Positions 1-8,374 of a stretch of 60,470 nt of DNA are shown here, piece after piece; position 1 is the first letter of the stretch, and each line of letters starts with the position of its first letter. The notes below the pieces were generated by a model, which worked only from the letters and a program-made list of their open reading frames with translations, ran no database searches and was not told the DNA's origin. The stretch covers positions 1 through 60,470 of the forward strand of contig NZ_JAFBIO010000011.1 of NCBI RefSeq assembly GCF_021531255.1, in the 5' to 3' direction. This DNA comes from Allofournierella massiliensis. GTDB taxonomy: Bacteria; Bacillota; Clostridia; Oscillospirales; Ruminococcaceae. Both the position numbers and the translations under genes were made by a program.

Positions 1-53
1 CCCCTGCCCGGGCCGGTTTGACAGGGGCGCTGTCAAACCGGCCCGGGCAGGGG
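1..53. repeat. Perfect 24-bp inverted repeat with 5-nt loop
   Basis: Arms 1-24 and 30-53 are perfectly complementary around a GGGCG loop and can form a very stable hairpin. It lies at the window edge, upstream of the sensor-kinase promoter, so it may be the terminator or a 3'-end stabilising structure of a gene outside the window. No clean U-tract follows on the plus strand (purine-rich sequence, with T6 only from about 80), so simple intrinsic termination is not certain. Confidence 0.7.
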
Positions 54-136
54 TGGGAGAAAAGAGAAAAAGAGAAGATTTTTTCATTAAAATTCTGCAA
101 AAGTTGGCTGGCGGGGCAGAAAAAATCTCCTGGATA

Positions 137-145
137 TGCTATACT
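137..145 (+). promoter_or_regulatory. Extended -10 promoter for the kdpD-type kinase
   Basis: TGC directly followed by TATACT (140-145) makes an extended -10 element. No good -35 is visible at the right distance. Transcription would begin near 152, which rules out the upstream in-frame start at 136 and supports the ATG at 202. Confidence 0.5.
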
Positions 146-201
146 TCCCCAGAGAGAAGGATTTTATCCGCGCCGGGAAAGGCCGGCGGGAAGGAGAAAA
201 A

Positions 202-2118
202 ATGGAGACACCTCATGTGCTGACCTGCCTGTCCGGCTCGCCGGCCAACGAAAAGGTGGTGCGGCTGGCTGCCAGCCTGGCCCAGGGCATCGGGGCTATC
301 TTTACGGCCCTGTATGTGGAGCCCGCCCCCGGCGGGCTGCCCAAGGGCCAGAGCGCCGAGGTGCTGCAGAACAATATTCTGCTGGCGGAAAAGCTGGGGG
401 CCCATGTGGCCACCGTATACGGGGGCGATATGGCTACCCAGGTGGTGGAATACGCCCGCCTGAGCGGGGTGAGCCATATTGTGCTGGGGCGCAGCGGACG
501 GCTGCACTTCTTCCGCAATGCCCCCCAGGACCGGCTGGCCCGGATGGTGCCGGAGATCCAGCTCTGCGTGGTGCCCTACAGCGAAAAGGAAGATGATCCC
601 CTGGAACTGCCCCGGGTCTCCCGCCCCCACATTTCCTGGCCGGATACCGGCCGCTGCCTGGGCGTGGTGCTGCTGTGTACCCTGCTGGGCGGTATTCTGG
701 GGGAGATGGGGCTGGAAATGGCCATCATCGGTCAGGTGTACATCCTGGGCGTATTGGCCATCGGCGTGGTGACCACCGGCTGGGTCTATGGCCTGATGGG
801 GCCGCTGCTCAGCGCCCTGGCCTTTACCTTCCTCTATGTTCCGCCCTTGTTTTCCTTCCGATATGTGGCCCCCGGCTATCCGGTGACCTTTCTGGTCATG
901 CTGGTGGTGGGCCTGATCACCAGCAACTTCACCCTTCGGGTGCGGGGCCAGGCCCTGACCGCCGCGGATAAGGCATGGCGCACCGAGGTGCTTCTGCGCC
1001 ACGCGGCCCTGCTGCAGCGGGCCTCCAGCCCGGCCGAGGCACTGGATACTCTCTGTGCCCAGCTGGAAAAGCTGGTGGCCGGCCAGGTGCGCTGGTACCA
1101 GCCCAACGAACAGGGAGAGCTGATGGGCCCCACCGAGGATAAAAATGAGGAAGAAGCGGCCCTGTGGGCCTGGCAGCACCGGAGTTCTGCCGGCGCCACC
1201 ACCGGCATCCGGCCCGAGGCCCGGCGGCTGTACCTGCCGGTCATGGGCCAGCGGGAAAGCTACGCGGTGGTGGGGCTGACCCTGGACAAAAAACGGCTGC
1301 CGGAGCCCTTTGTGCGCAACCTGCTGGGGGCAATGGTGGACCAGTGCGGTCTGGCGCTGGAAAAATATTCGGTGGAAAAGGACCGGGACGCGGCCCAGCA
1401 CAAGGCCGAACAGGAAAAGCTCCGGGCCAACCTGCTGCGTTCCATTTCCCATGACCTGCGCACCCCCCTCACCAGCATCTGCGGCAGCGCAGGCATCTTG
1501 CGGGAGAGCGGCGAGGCCCTGAAAGAGGAGCGGCGCAAGGAACTGTACAATGATATCTATGACGACGCGCTCTGGCTCATTGATCTGGTGGAAAACCTGC
1601 TGGCGGTGACCCGCATCGAAAACGGCACCATGCAGCTGCATATGGAGCCCCAGCTGGTGGAGGATATTTTTGCCGAGGCCACCGAGCATCTGGACCGGCA
1701 TGCCGGTGAACATGTGATCGAGACCCGGCTGCCGGAAGACCTGCTGATGGCCGAGATGGACAGCCGGCTCATTGTGCAGGTGCTGGTCAACCTGCTGAAC
1801 AACGCCATCAAGTACACACCGCCGGGTTCCCACATCCTGCTCACCGCCCGAAGCGAGGGACAGTGGGTCCGCTTTGCGGTGGCCGATGACGGGCCCGGCA
1901 TCCCGGAAAAGGAGCGGGGCAAACTGTTTGAAATGTTTTATACCGCGGGCAAGCGCCGGGGCGACAGCCGCCGGGGCATGGGGCTGGGGCTGAGCCTCTG
2001 CCGTTCCATCGTGCGGGCCCACGGCGGCGAGATCACCATGGAACCCAACCAGCCCCATGGTTCCATATTCACCTTTACGCTGAAGAGAAAGGAGGCGGCC
2101 GACCTTGAGCCTGCTTGA
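202..2118 (+). CDS. kdpD: KdpD-type sensor histidine kinase without the KdpD N-terminal domain
   Basis: The 638-residue protein has a UspA-like domain (about 6-125), four closely spaced membrane segments of the DUF4118 type (about 152-243), a GAF-like region (about 265-400), a HisKA domain with the phospho-acceptor His417 in SISHDLRTPLTS, and a HATPase domain with an N-box (NLLNNAIKY) and DDGPGIP. Full-length KdpD proteins are near 890 residues and begin with a roughly 230-residue KdpD domain carrying a Walker motif; that part is absent here. The ATG at 202 has AAGGAG 5-10 bases upstream. The gene overlaps the response regulator by 14 bases. It probably senses potassium or osmotic stress, but no kdpFABC genes are in view. 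Confidence 0.88.
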   Translation: METPHVLTCLSGSPANEKVVRLAASLAQGIGAIFTALYVEPAPGGLPKGQSAEVLQNNILLAEKLGAHVATVYGGDMATQVVEYARLSGVSHIVLGRSGRLHFFRNAPQDRLARMVPEIQLCVVPYSEKEDDPLELPRVSRPHISWPDTGRCLGVVLLCTLLGGILGEMGLEMAIIGQVYILGVLAIGVVTTGWVYGLMGPLLSALAFTFLYVPPLFSFRYVAPGYPVTFLVMLVVGLITSNFTLRVRGQALTAADKAWRTEVLLRHAALLQRASSPAEALDTLCAQLEKLVAGQVRWYQPNEQGELMGPTEDKNEEEAALWAWQHRSSAGATTGIRPEARRLYLPVMGQRESYAVVGLTLDKKRLPEPFVRNLLGAMVDQCGLALEKYSVEKDRDAAQHKAEQEKLRANLLRSISHDLRTPLTSICGSAGILRESGEALKEERRKELYNDIYDDALWLIDLVENLLAVTRIENGTMQLHMEPQLVEDIFAEATEHLDRHAGEHVIETRLPEDLLMAEMDSRLIVQVLVNLLNNAIKYTPPGSHILLTARSEGQWVRFAVADDGPGIPEKERGKLFEMFYTAGKRRGDSRRGMGLGLSLCRSIVRAHGGEITMEPNQPHGSIFTFTLKRKEAADLEPA

Positions 2119-2848
2119 AAAAACGCCCCGTGTTCTGGTGGTGGAGGACGATAAGGCCATCCGCAATTTGATCATCACTACCCTGGAGACCCAGGGCTAC
2201 CAATACAGCACTGCGGCCAATGGGTCCCAGGCGCTGCTGGAGGCGGCATCCAGCCGGCCCGATGTGCTGCTGCTGGACCTGGGCCTGCCCGATATGGATG
2301 GGGTGGAGATCATCCGCAAGATCCGGGGATGGAGCGAGATGCCCATCCTGGTGGTTTCGGCCCGCAGCGAGGACCGGGACAAGGTGGAAGCCCTGGATGC
2401 AGGGGCGGACGATTACCTCACCAAGCCGTTCAGTGTGGACGAGCTGCTGGCCCGTCTGCGGGTGGCCCTGCGCCGGGTGAAAAAAGAGGCGGACCGGGGC
2501 AGCCGCCCGGAGGAAAAAATCTACCGCAACGGCGAGCTGACCATCGACTATGAGGCCGGTGTGGCCCGCCGCAGCGGCCAGGAACTGCACCTTACCCCCA
2601 TGGAATACAAGCTGCTCTGCCTTCTGGCCCGCAATACCGGCAAGGTGCTGACCCAGAACTACATCCTGCGGGAGATCTGGGGCCTGGTGCTGGCTTCGGA
2701 CACCTCCTCCCTGCGGGTGTTCATGGCTACCCTGCGCAAAAAGATCGAGCCCTGCCCGGCCAAGCCCATTTATATCCAGACCCGGGTGGGTATCGGCTAC
2801 CGGATGACCTGGGTGGAACGGGGCGAGGAATCGGAAGAAGAGAGCTAA
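2105..2848 (+). CDS. kdpE: OmpR/PhoB-family response regulator, KdpE-type
   Basis: The 247-residue protein has a receiver domain (about 8-120) with the acidic pair ED, phospho-acceptor Asp58 in LLLDLGLPD, and the TKPF lysine near 107. A winged-helix DNA-binding domain (about 143-240) follows, with the typical LTPMEYKLL and RVGIGYRM motifs. The start is TTG, preceded by AAAGGAGG, and lies inside the end of the kinase gene, so translation is probably coupled. It is the cognate partner of the upstream kinase. The target genes cannot be told from this window. Confidence 0.9.
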   Translation: MSLLEKTPRVLVVEDDKAIRNLIITTLETQGYQYSTAANGSQALLEAASSRPDVLLLDLGLPDMDGVEIIRKIRGWSEMPILVVSARSEDRDKVEALDAGADDYLTKPFSVDELLARLRVALRRVKKEADRGSRPEEKIYRNGELTIDYEAGVARRSGQELHLTPMEYKLLCLLARNTGKVLTQNYILREIWGLVLASDTSSLRVFMATLRKKIEPCPAKPIYIQTRVGIGYRMTWVERGEESEEES

Positions 2849-2958
2849 AAATATGCCCATACAGGCGGCGGACAGAGGAAAAACCGGCAAAGGGGATTTC
2901 TGGTCCGCCGCTTTTTGGCGGCCAAGGGCGCAAAAAAGGCGGCAAAAGCCTTGGCTCC

Positions 2959-2987
2959 TTTTGAAAAAGAAATCAATCTGCTATAAT
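2959..2987 (+). promoter_or_regulatory. Sigma-A-type promoter for pxpBC
   Basis: A perfect TATAAT (2982-2987) follows a TTTTGA/TTGAAA -35 region (2959-2966), with a spacer of 17 or 15 bases depending on the hexamer chosen. It lies about 110 bases upstream of pxpB. Confidence 0.6.
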
Positions 2988-3095
2988 CAGGGTAGAGCGG
3001 CGGGGCCGGAAAAACCGGGCACCGCCGTAAGGGCAGCAGTTGTGATGCCCGGTCTTGGCCGGGCATGGGCGCTTTGCCCGGAAAGGAAGAACGTC

Positions 3096-3824
3096 ATGAT
3101 GGAAAAGACCAGGATCTTGCTGGCGGGGGACAGCGCCGTCTCGGTGCAGTTCGGGGATGCTATCGACCCGGAGATCTACGCCCGGGTCCGGGCTTTGTAT
3201 GAAAGCCTGAAAGGGGAGAAGATCCCCGGGGTGACCGAGCTTATCCCCACCTTCCGCAGCCTGATGGTCCAGTATGATCCCCGGCAGCTGGGGTATGAGC
3301 AGCTGAAAGGGCAGCTGGAGGCAAGGCTGGAAAAGCTGGGCCGGGCCCAGCAGCCGCCCAAAAAGGTCATCACCATCCCAGTCTGCTTTGGCGGCAGCTG
3401 GGGCGAGGACCTGGAAGAGGTGGCCCGGTATCACGATACCACCCCTGAGCGGATTGTAGAGCTGTTCTGCTCCTCGGAATTCCTGATTTATATGCTGGGG
3501 TTCACCCCTGGCTATCCCTATATCGGCGGGGTGCCCCGGGAACTGGTCACCCCCCGGCTGGATTCTCCCCGGCTCAAGGTGCCGGCGGGAACAGTGGGCA
3601 TCGGCGGCGAACAGCTGGGCATCTATCCCATCGAATCGCCGGGAGGTTTCCGCCTGGTGGGCAATACGCCGGTGCGTCTGTATGATCCCGAAAACCGTCA
3701 GACTCCGGTGCTGCTGGAGGCGGGGGAATACATCCGCTTTACCTCCATCGGGCCGGAGGAATATGAACAGATCCGCCGTCAGGTGGAAGAGGGCAGCTAT
3801 CGCTGCCAGATCAGGGAGGGCTGA
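3096..3824 (+). CDS. pxpB: 5-oxoprolinase subunit PxpB (KipI family)
   Basis: This 242-residue KipI-family protein has the family's FTPGYPYIGG loop and the conserved stretch RLKVPAGTVGIGGEQ(L)GIYPIESPGGF. PxpB works with PxpA and PxpC in ATP-dependent cleavage of 5-oxoproline to glutamate. An ATGATG start at 3096 has GGAAG upstream; an in-frame extension to 2853 would run through the promoter and is rejected. pxpC follows after 3 bases. In Bacillus subtilis the homologue KipI also inhibits the sensor kinase KinA; the nearby kinase here is suggestive only. Confidence 0.9.
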   Translation: MMEKTRILLAGDSAVSVQFGDAIDPEIYARVRALYESLKGEKIPGVTELIPTFRSLMVQYDPRQLGYEQLKGQLEARLEKLGRAQQPPKKVITIPVCFGGSWGEDLEEVARYHDTTPERIVELFCSSEFLIYMLGFTPGYPYIGGVPRELVTPRLDSPRLKVPAGTVGIGGEQLGIYPIESPGGFRLVGNTPVRLYDPENRQTPVLLEAGEYIRFTSIGPEEYEQIRRQVEEGSYRCQIREG

Positions 3825-3827
3825 ACC

Positions 3828-4823
3828 ATGGGAATTTGCGTCCAAAGAGGCGGCCCGCTCACCACGGTACAGGATAAGGGCCGGCTGGGTTACCAGAATC
3901 TGGGCTTTTCGGCCTCCGGCGCCATGGACAGGCGGGCCCTGCGGCTGGCCAATCTGCTGCTGGACAATGAGGAAAACGACGCGGTGCTGGAAGTGACCAT
4001 GGTGGGGCCAAAATTCACCTTTGAAAGCCCCAACTGCTTTGTGCTCACCGGCGCGGATCTGAAAGCCAGCCTGAACGGACAGGTGTTGGAAACCAACCGG
4101 GTATATGCCGCAGGGGCGGGGGATGTGGTGGATTTTCCCCAGAGCTTCCCCAGCCGGGGCGCCCGGGCCTATATTGGCTTTGCGGGCGGGCTGGACCTGC
4201 CCCCGCTGATGGGCAGCCGTTCCACCTATCTGAAAGGGAAAATGGGAGGGCTGGAAGGCCGGGGCCTGAAGACCGGCGACCGGCTGGAATTCCTTGCCCC
4301 CCGGCCGCAGCTGCCCAACCTGGAAAAGCGCCGGCTGCCGGAGGATTTTGAGACGGTGTACGGGGGCCGCCAGGTGAAGATCCGGGTGATCCTGGGCCCC
4401 CAGGAGGACAGCTTTACTCCGGAAGGGCTGAAACTCTTTTTGAACCAGCCCTATCGGGTCACCCCCAATTCGGACCGGATGGGCAGCCGGCTGGACGGGC
4501 CGGTCATCCCCCACAAGGGAAGGGCGGATATTATTTCGGACGGCATCGCCTTTGGCGCCATCCAGGTGCCCAGTGAGGGCAAGCCCATTATTCTGCTGGC
4601 CGACCGGCAGTCCACCGGCGGATATACCAAGATCGCCAATGTGATCACGGTGGATCTGCCCAAGGTGGCCCAGCGGATGGTGGGGGACGAGATCCGCTTT
4701 GAGGCAGTGAGTGTGGAACAGGCCCAGCAATGGCTCCGTCAGGAGGAAGAAGCCCTGGAAAAGGCCGCCAGGGCCTGGCAGACCAGGCCCTCCTTTTGGA
4801 AGCGGCTGCTGGGTGCAAGATAA
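3828..4823 (+). CDS. pxpC: 5-oxoprolinase subunit PxpC (KipA / biotin-dependent carboxyltransferase fold)
   Basis: The 331-residue protein has the family hallmarks GGPLTTVQDKGRLGYQNLGFSASGAMD near the N terminus (residues 6-32), the central GSRSTYLKGKMGGLEGR, and the C-terminal SDGIAFGAIQVPSEGKPIILLADRQSTGGY (shown here only in outline). It forms the partner subunit of PxpB. The SD GGGAGG overlaps the end of pxpB. PxpA (LamB/YcsF family), the third subunit, is not encoded between promoter and terminator, nor elsewhere in the window. Confidence 0.9.
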   Translation: MGICVQRGGPLTTVQDKGRLGYQNLGFSASGAMDRRALRLANLLLDNEENDAVLEVTMVGPKFTFESPNCFVLTGADLKASLNGQVLETNRVYAAGAGDVVDFPQSFPSRGARAYIGFAGGLDLPPLMGSRSTYLKGKMGGLEGRGLKTGDRLEFLAPRPQLPNLEKRRLPEDFETVYGGRQVKIRVILGPQEDSFTPEGLKLFLNQPYRVTPNSDRMGSRLDGPVIPHKGRADIISDGIAFGAIQVPSEGKPIILLADRQSTGGYTKIANVITVDLPKVAQRMVGDEIRFEAVSVEQAQQWLRQEEEALEKAARAWQTRPSFWKRLLGAR

Positions 4824-4855
4824 AGAAGGCTTTGTGAAAAAGAGAGGAGAACAAC

Positions 4856-5668
4856 ATGCCCAATCCGTATCATGACGCCTCGCCCGCCCGGGTGCGGGAA
4901 CTGATCGAGGCAGGCGAAATCCGGGAGAGCACTGCCGGCATGGCGGCCGGTTATGTGCAGTGCAATCTCATTGTGCTGGAAAAGGACTATGCGGACGAGT
5001 TCCGGGAATTTGCCCGGCTGAATCCCCAGCCCTGCCCAGTGCTGGAAGAGTTCAGCGGCGAGCCGATTTCCCGTTTCCTGGCTCCCGGCGCCAATGTGCT
5101 GCGCAGCATCCCCTGGTACAATGTCTATCGGGACGGCCAGCTGGCCGAGACCATCCCGGACGCCAGCGCTTACTGGAAAGAGGGGATGGTGGGCTTTTTG
5201 ATTGGGTGCAGCTATTCCTTTGAGGAGGCGCTGCTCCGGGAAGACATTGAGATCCGCCATATCACCCAAGGTACGCCGGTGCCCATGTGGAACACCACCA
5301 TTCCCTGCAAGCCCTATGGCAGGCTCAAGGGCGGCACGGTGGTGAGTATGCGCCCCATGCCCCCGGAAGACGCCCAAAAGGCCCGGGAGATTACCGAAAA
5401 GATGCCCCGGGTACACGGCGGGCCGGTGCATATCGGGGATCCGGCCGCCATCGGCATCCGGGATATTACAAAGCCCGACTACGGCCAGCCGGTGACCATC
5501 CGGGAGGGTGAGGTGCCGGTATTCTGGGCCTGCGGGGTCACGCCCCAGCTGATTGTGCAGAGCGTGCACCCGCCCTTTGCCCTTTCCCACCGGCCCGGCT
5601 ATATGTTTGTCAGCGATATCCTGAATACCGAGATCGAAGAAAAGCTGGAAGAGCGGGAAAAGGCCTGA
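4856..5668 (+). CDS. YcsI-like putative hydro-lyase (DUF1445/UPF0317)
   Basis: The 270-residue protein matches the DUF1445/UPF0317 family: the N-terminal RELIEAGEIRESTAGMAAGYVQCNL, the GCSYSFEEALL motif, the PMWNTTIPCKP stretch, and the C-terminal VTPQ and PGYMFVSD motifs. The family is annotated as hydro-lyase. The same fold is the N-terminal part of mammalian D-glutamate cyclase, which makes 5-oxo-D-proline. Its place after pxpBC matches the Bacillus ycsI-kip cluster and suggests 5-oxoproline or related amino-acid metabolism (inference). A strong SD (GAGGAG) precedes the ATG. Confidence 0.85.
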   Translation: MPNPYHDASPARVRELIEAGEIRESTAGMAAGYVQCNLIVLEKDYADEFREFARLNPQPCPVLEEFSGEPISRFLAPGANVLRSIPWYNVYRDGQLAETIPDASAYWKEGMVGFLIGCSYSFEEALLREDIEIRHITQGTPVPMWNTTIPCKPYGRLKGGTVVSMRPMPPEDAQKAREITEKMPRVHGGPVHIGDPAAIGIRDITKPDYGQPVTIREGEVPVFWACGVTPQLIVQSVHPPFALSHRPGYMFVSDILNTEIEEKLEEREKA

Positions 5669-5696
5669 GCGCTTTTGAAAACAGAATAAAACAAGA

Positions 5697-5732
5697 AAGC
5701 CCCCTGTCCGCAAACACGGACAGGGGGCTTTT
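5697..5732. terminator. Bidirectional terminator between the pxp and liv operons
   Basis: A 13-bp stem (AGCCCCCTGTCCG paired with CGGACAGGGGGCT) around CAAACA is followed by TTTT on the plus strand. It sits between convergent gene ends at 5668 and 5744 and can serve both, although the minus side has only a short A-run. Confidence 0.85.
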
Positions 5733-5743
5733 GCGTACCGGGC

Positions 5744-6451
5744 TCAGCCGCCCAGATAGGCTTTTTTAATGGCGGGGCTGGTCAGCAGTTCCTTGCCGGT
5801 GCCGCTGGTCACGATCCGGCCGGTTTCCAGCACATAGCCCCGGTCGGCCACCGAAAGGGCCGCCTGGGCGTTTTGTTCCACCAGCAGGATGGTGGTGCCG
5901 GCCTGGTGCAGATCCCGGATGATGTCAAAGATCTGTTCCACCAGGATGGGGGCCAGACCCATGGAGGGCTCATCCAGCATCAGCAGCTTGGGGCGGCTCA
6001 TCAGAGCCCGGCCCATGGCCAGCATCTGCTGTTCGCCGCCCGAAAGGGTGCCAGCAATCTGGCGGCGGCGTTCCTTCAGGCGGGGGAAGAGGGTGTATAC
6101 CTGCTCCATATCCTCCGCCGCAGTGCCGGAGCGGGTGAAGGCGCCCATTTCCAGGTTTTCCTCCACCGTCATCTGCAGAAAGACCCGGCGGCCTTCCGGC
6201 ACCAGGGCCAGACCCTTGCTTACCACCTTGTGGGGCGGCACCTTGCCCAAGGTTTCGCCCAGAAAGGTAACCGAGCCGGTGCGGCTGTGCAGAAGGCCGG
6301 TGATGGTGTTCAGGGTGGTGGATTTACCGGCGCCGTTGGCACCGATCAGGGTGACAATCTCGCCCTGGTTCACTTCAAAGGAGATGCCCTTGACGGCGTG
6401 GATGCTGCCGTAATACACATTGAGATTTTCCACTTTCAGGATGGGTTCCAT
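5744..6451 (-). CDS. livF: Branched-chain amino acid ABC transporter ATPase LivF
   Basis: The 235-residue ABC ATPase has Walker A GANGAGKS (37-44), the signature LSGGEQQM (about 137-144), Walker B LLMLDEPS and the switch His region LLVEQN. The N terminus (NVYYGSIHAVKGISFEV) and the short length are typical of LivF. It ends the livJHMGF operon; the SD AAGGAGG precedes the ATG, one base after livG. It powers import of Leu/Ile/Val or related amino acids at the cytoplasmic face. Confidence 0.95.
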   Translation of the reverse strand: MEPILKVENLNVYYGSIHAVKGISFEVNQGEIVTLIGANGAGKSTTLNTITGLLHSRTGSVTFLGETLGKVPPHKVVSKGLALVPEGRRVFLQMTVEENLEMGAFTRSGTAAEDMEQVYTLFPRLKERRRQIAGTLSGGEQQMLAMGRALMSRPKLLMLDEPSMGLAPILVEQIFDIIRDLHQAGTTILLVEQNAQAALSVADRGYVLETGRIVTSGTGKELLTSPAIKKAYLGG

Positions 6452-6452
6452 G

Positions 6453-7298
6453 TTACGCCTCCTTCTGTTTGCCCAGGTAGGCCTCGATCACCGCGGGGTT
6501 GGCCTGGATATCGGCGGGGGTGCCCTTGGCGATGATGCGGCCGAAATTCAGCACCGCAATGCCCTCGCAGATGTTCATCACCAGGTTCATGTCGTGCTCG
6601 ATGAGAAGAATGGCGATCTGGAACGTATCCCGGATCTTGCGGATGTTTTCCATCAGCTCGGCGGTTTCGGAGGGGTTCATGCCGGCAGCAGGCTCATCCA
6701 GCAAAAGCAGCTTGGGTTTGGTGGCCAGCGCCCGCACGATCTCCAGCCGGCGCTGGGCGCCGTAGGGCAGAGAACCGGCCTTGGCGCCAGCCAGATCCTG
6801 CATGTCGAAGATGGAAAGCAGTTCCAGGGCTCTTTCGTGGGCCTGCTGTTCCTCTTTCCAGTAGCGGGGCAGGCGGAAAATGCCGCTCCACATGTTGTAC
6901 TTCATCTGGCTGTCCATGGCGGCGGTGACGTTCTCCTCCACCGTCAGGTTATCGAACAGGCGGATGTTCTGGAAGGTACGGGCAATACCGGCCCGGTTCA
7001 CCTGGGCGGTGCTCATGCCGGAGGTGTCCTGTCCGTCCAGCAGGATGGTGCCCTGGGTGGGCTGGTATACCTTGGTAAGCAGGTTGAAGATGGTGGTCTT
7101 GCCGGCGCCGTTGGGGCCGATCAGGCCGGCGATTTCGGTGCGGCCGATGGCCATGTTCACGCCCTCCACCGCAGCCAGACCGCCGAAATGGATGCCCAGG
7201 TTGATGCACTCCAGAATGGGGGGCTTGCCGATATCCTTTTCGGTGAGGAAGTTGGGGGAAGGCACCTGGATCAGTTTGGGAGAAGTTTTCTCAGACAT
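6453..7298 (-). CDS. livG: Branched-chain amino acid ABC transporter ATPase LivG
   Basis: The 281-residue ABC ATPase has Walker A GPNGAGKT (61-68), signature LPYGAQRRLEI, the LivG-type variant of LSGGQ, Walker B LLLLDEPAAGMNP, and the switch motif LLIEHDM. The first 30 residues form an extra leader before the usual LivG start. The coding region overlaps livM by 8 bases, and AAGGAGG lies before its ATG. It pairs with LivF as the second nucleotide-binding subunit. Confidence 0.95.
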   Translation of the reverse strand: MSEKTSPKLIQVPSPNFLTEKDIGKPPILECINLGIHFGGLAAVEGVNMAIGRTEIAGLIGPNGAGKTTIFNLLTKVYQPTQGTILLDGQDTSGMSTAQVNRAGIARTFQNIRLFDNLTVEENVTAAMDSQMKYNMWSGIFRLPRYWKEEQQAHERALELLSIFDMQDLAGAKAGSLPYGAQRRLEIVRALATKPKLLLLDEPAAGMNPSETAELMENIRKIRDTFQIAILLIEHDMNLVMNICEGIAVLNFGRIIAKGTPADIQANPAVIEAYLGKQKEA

Positions 7299-8364
7299 TG
7301 CCGGCGGCCTCCTTTTCTTGCTTTTTCGAGGGCTTCAGGCGGCCCAGCATGTTTTTCAGGGTGGGGTTGTTGGTGGCCAGCATGACCAGGATCAGCACGA
7401 TGGCGTATACCAGCATCCGGTAATCGGAGAACTGGCGCAGGGCCTCAGGCAGGATGGTCAGGGCAGCGGCAGCCACCATGGAGCCCCACAGGTTGCCAAG
7501 CCCGCCCAGCACCACAAAGACCAGGATCAGGATGGAGGTGTTGAAGTTGAACTTGGTGGCCTGCAGGGAGGAGAAGTTCACGCCGTACAGGGCGCCTGCC
7601 GCGCCGGCCAGGGCCGCGCTGGTCACAAAGGCCATCATCTTGTACTTGGTGATGTTGATGCCCACGCTCTCGGCGGCAATGGCATTGTCCCGCAGGGCCA
7701 TGATGGCACGGCCGGCCCGGCTGTTCACCAGGTTGAAGACCACAAAGAGAGTGACCATGACCAGGATGAAGCCGGTGGTGAAGCTGGCGATGGTCAGGGT
7801 ACTGGTGGCGCCCTGGGCTCCCTTGATGATGGCGACCCCGCCAGCCTCCAGGCCCAGGTCGTTGATGGACATATTGCCGGTGAGATTCATGGCAATGTGC
7901 AGACCCTTAGAGTCATAGCCCACCAGCAGGCAGTTCACCAGGTCCTTGATGATCTCGCCGAAAGCCAGGGTCACGATAGCCAGGTAGTCGCCCCGCAGCC
8001 GCAGCACGGGCGCGCCCACAATCACGCCGGCCACTGCCGCCAGGGCAGCGCCCACGATCATGGTAAGGGCCAGGCGCAGGGGAACCGAGGGGATGATATC
8101 CTTCATATACATGGAGGCAATCACGCCGGAAAAAGCGCCCACGCTCATAAAGCCGGCATGGCCCAGGCTGAGTTCGCCCAGGATGCCCACCGTCAGGTTC
8201 AGGGAAACCGCCATGGACATATAACAGCAGATGGGCACCAACTGACCGGAAAGGGAGCGGGTCAGCATGCCGGCGCTGTCCAGGGCGTACATCACCGCAA
8301 ACATCAGGATAACGCTCAGATAGGTGAGGAAGGCGGTGCGGGTGGATTTTTTCATCTTTTTCAT
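7291..8364 (-). CDS. livM: Branched-chain amino acid ABC permease LivM
   Basis: The protein has 357 residues and about 8-10 hydrophobic segments, with the LivM signatures LSLGHAGFMSVGAFSG and LRLRGDYLAIVTLAFGEI, and the EAA-type loop RAGRAIMALRDNAIAAESVGI. I chose the ATG at 8364 (MKKMKKS) because GAGGTGG lies 5 bases upstream and it leaves a 10-base gap after livH; an upstream ATG at 8394 would overlap livH and lacks an SD. It is the membrane channel subunit with LivH. Confidence 0.93.
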   Translation of the reverse strand: MKKMKKSTRTAFLTYLSVILMFAVMYALDSAGMLTRSLSGQLVPICCYMSMAVSLNLTVGILGELSLGHAGFMSVGAFSGVIASMYMKDIIPSVPLRLALTMIVGAALAAVAGVIVGAPVLRLRGDYLAIVTLAFGEIIKDLVNCLLVGYDSKGLHIAMNLTGNMSINDLGLEAGGVAIIKGAQGATSTLTIASFTTGFILVMVTLFVVFNLVNSRAGRAIMALRDNAIAAESVGINITKYKMMAFVTSAALAGAAGALYGVNFSSLQATKFNFNTSILILVFVVLGGLGNLWGSMVAAAALTILPEALRQFSDYRMLVYAIVLILVMLATNNPTLKNMLGRLKPSKKQEKEAAGNV

Positions 8365-8374
8365 CTTGACCACC

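Noticed and set aside
139-2178. Long open frame on the minus strand across kdpD
   Set aside because: It is the GC-rich antisense shadow of a clear sensor-kinase gene, with His/Gln/Gly-rich low-complexity translation and no SD.
2853-3095. N-terminal extension of pxpB
   Set aside because: It would run through the promoter and a low-complexity region; the ATGATG at 3096 has an SD and fits the family N terminus.
202-4823. Functional link between the sensor kinase and KipI/KipA (pxpBC)
   Set aside because: KipI inhibits KinA in Bacillus, but the kinase here is KdpD-like, the genes are separate transcription units and no KinA-type target is seen.
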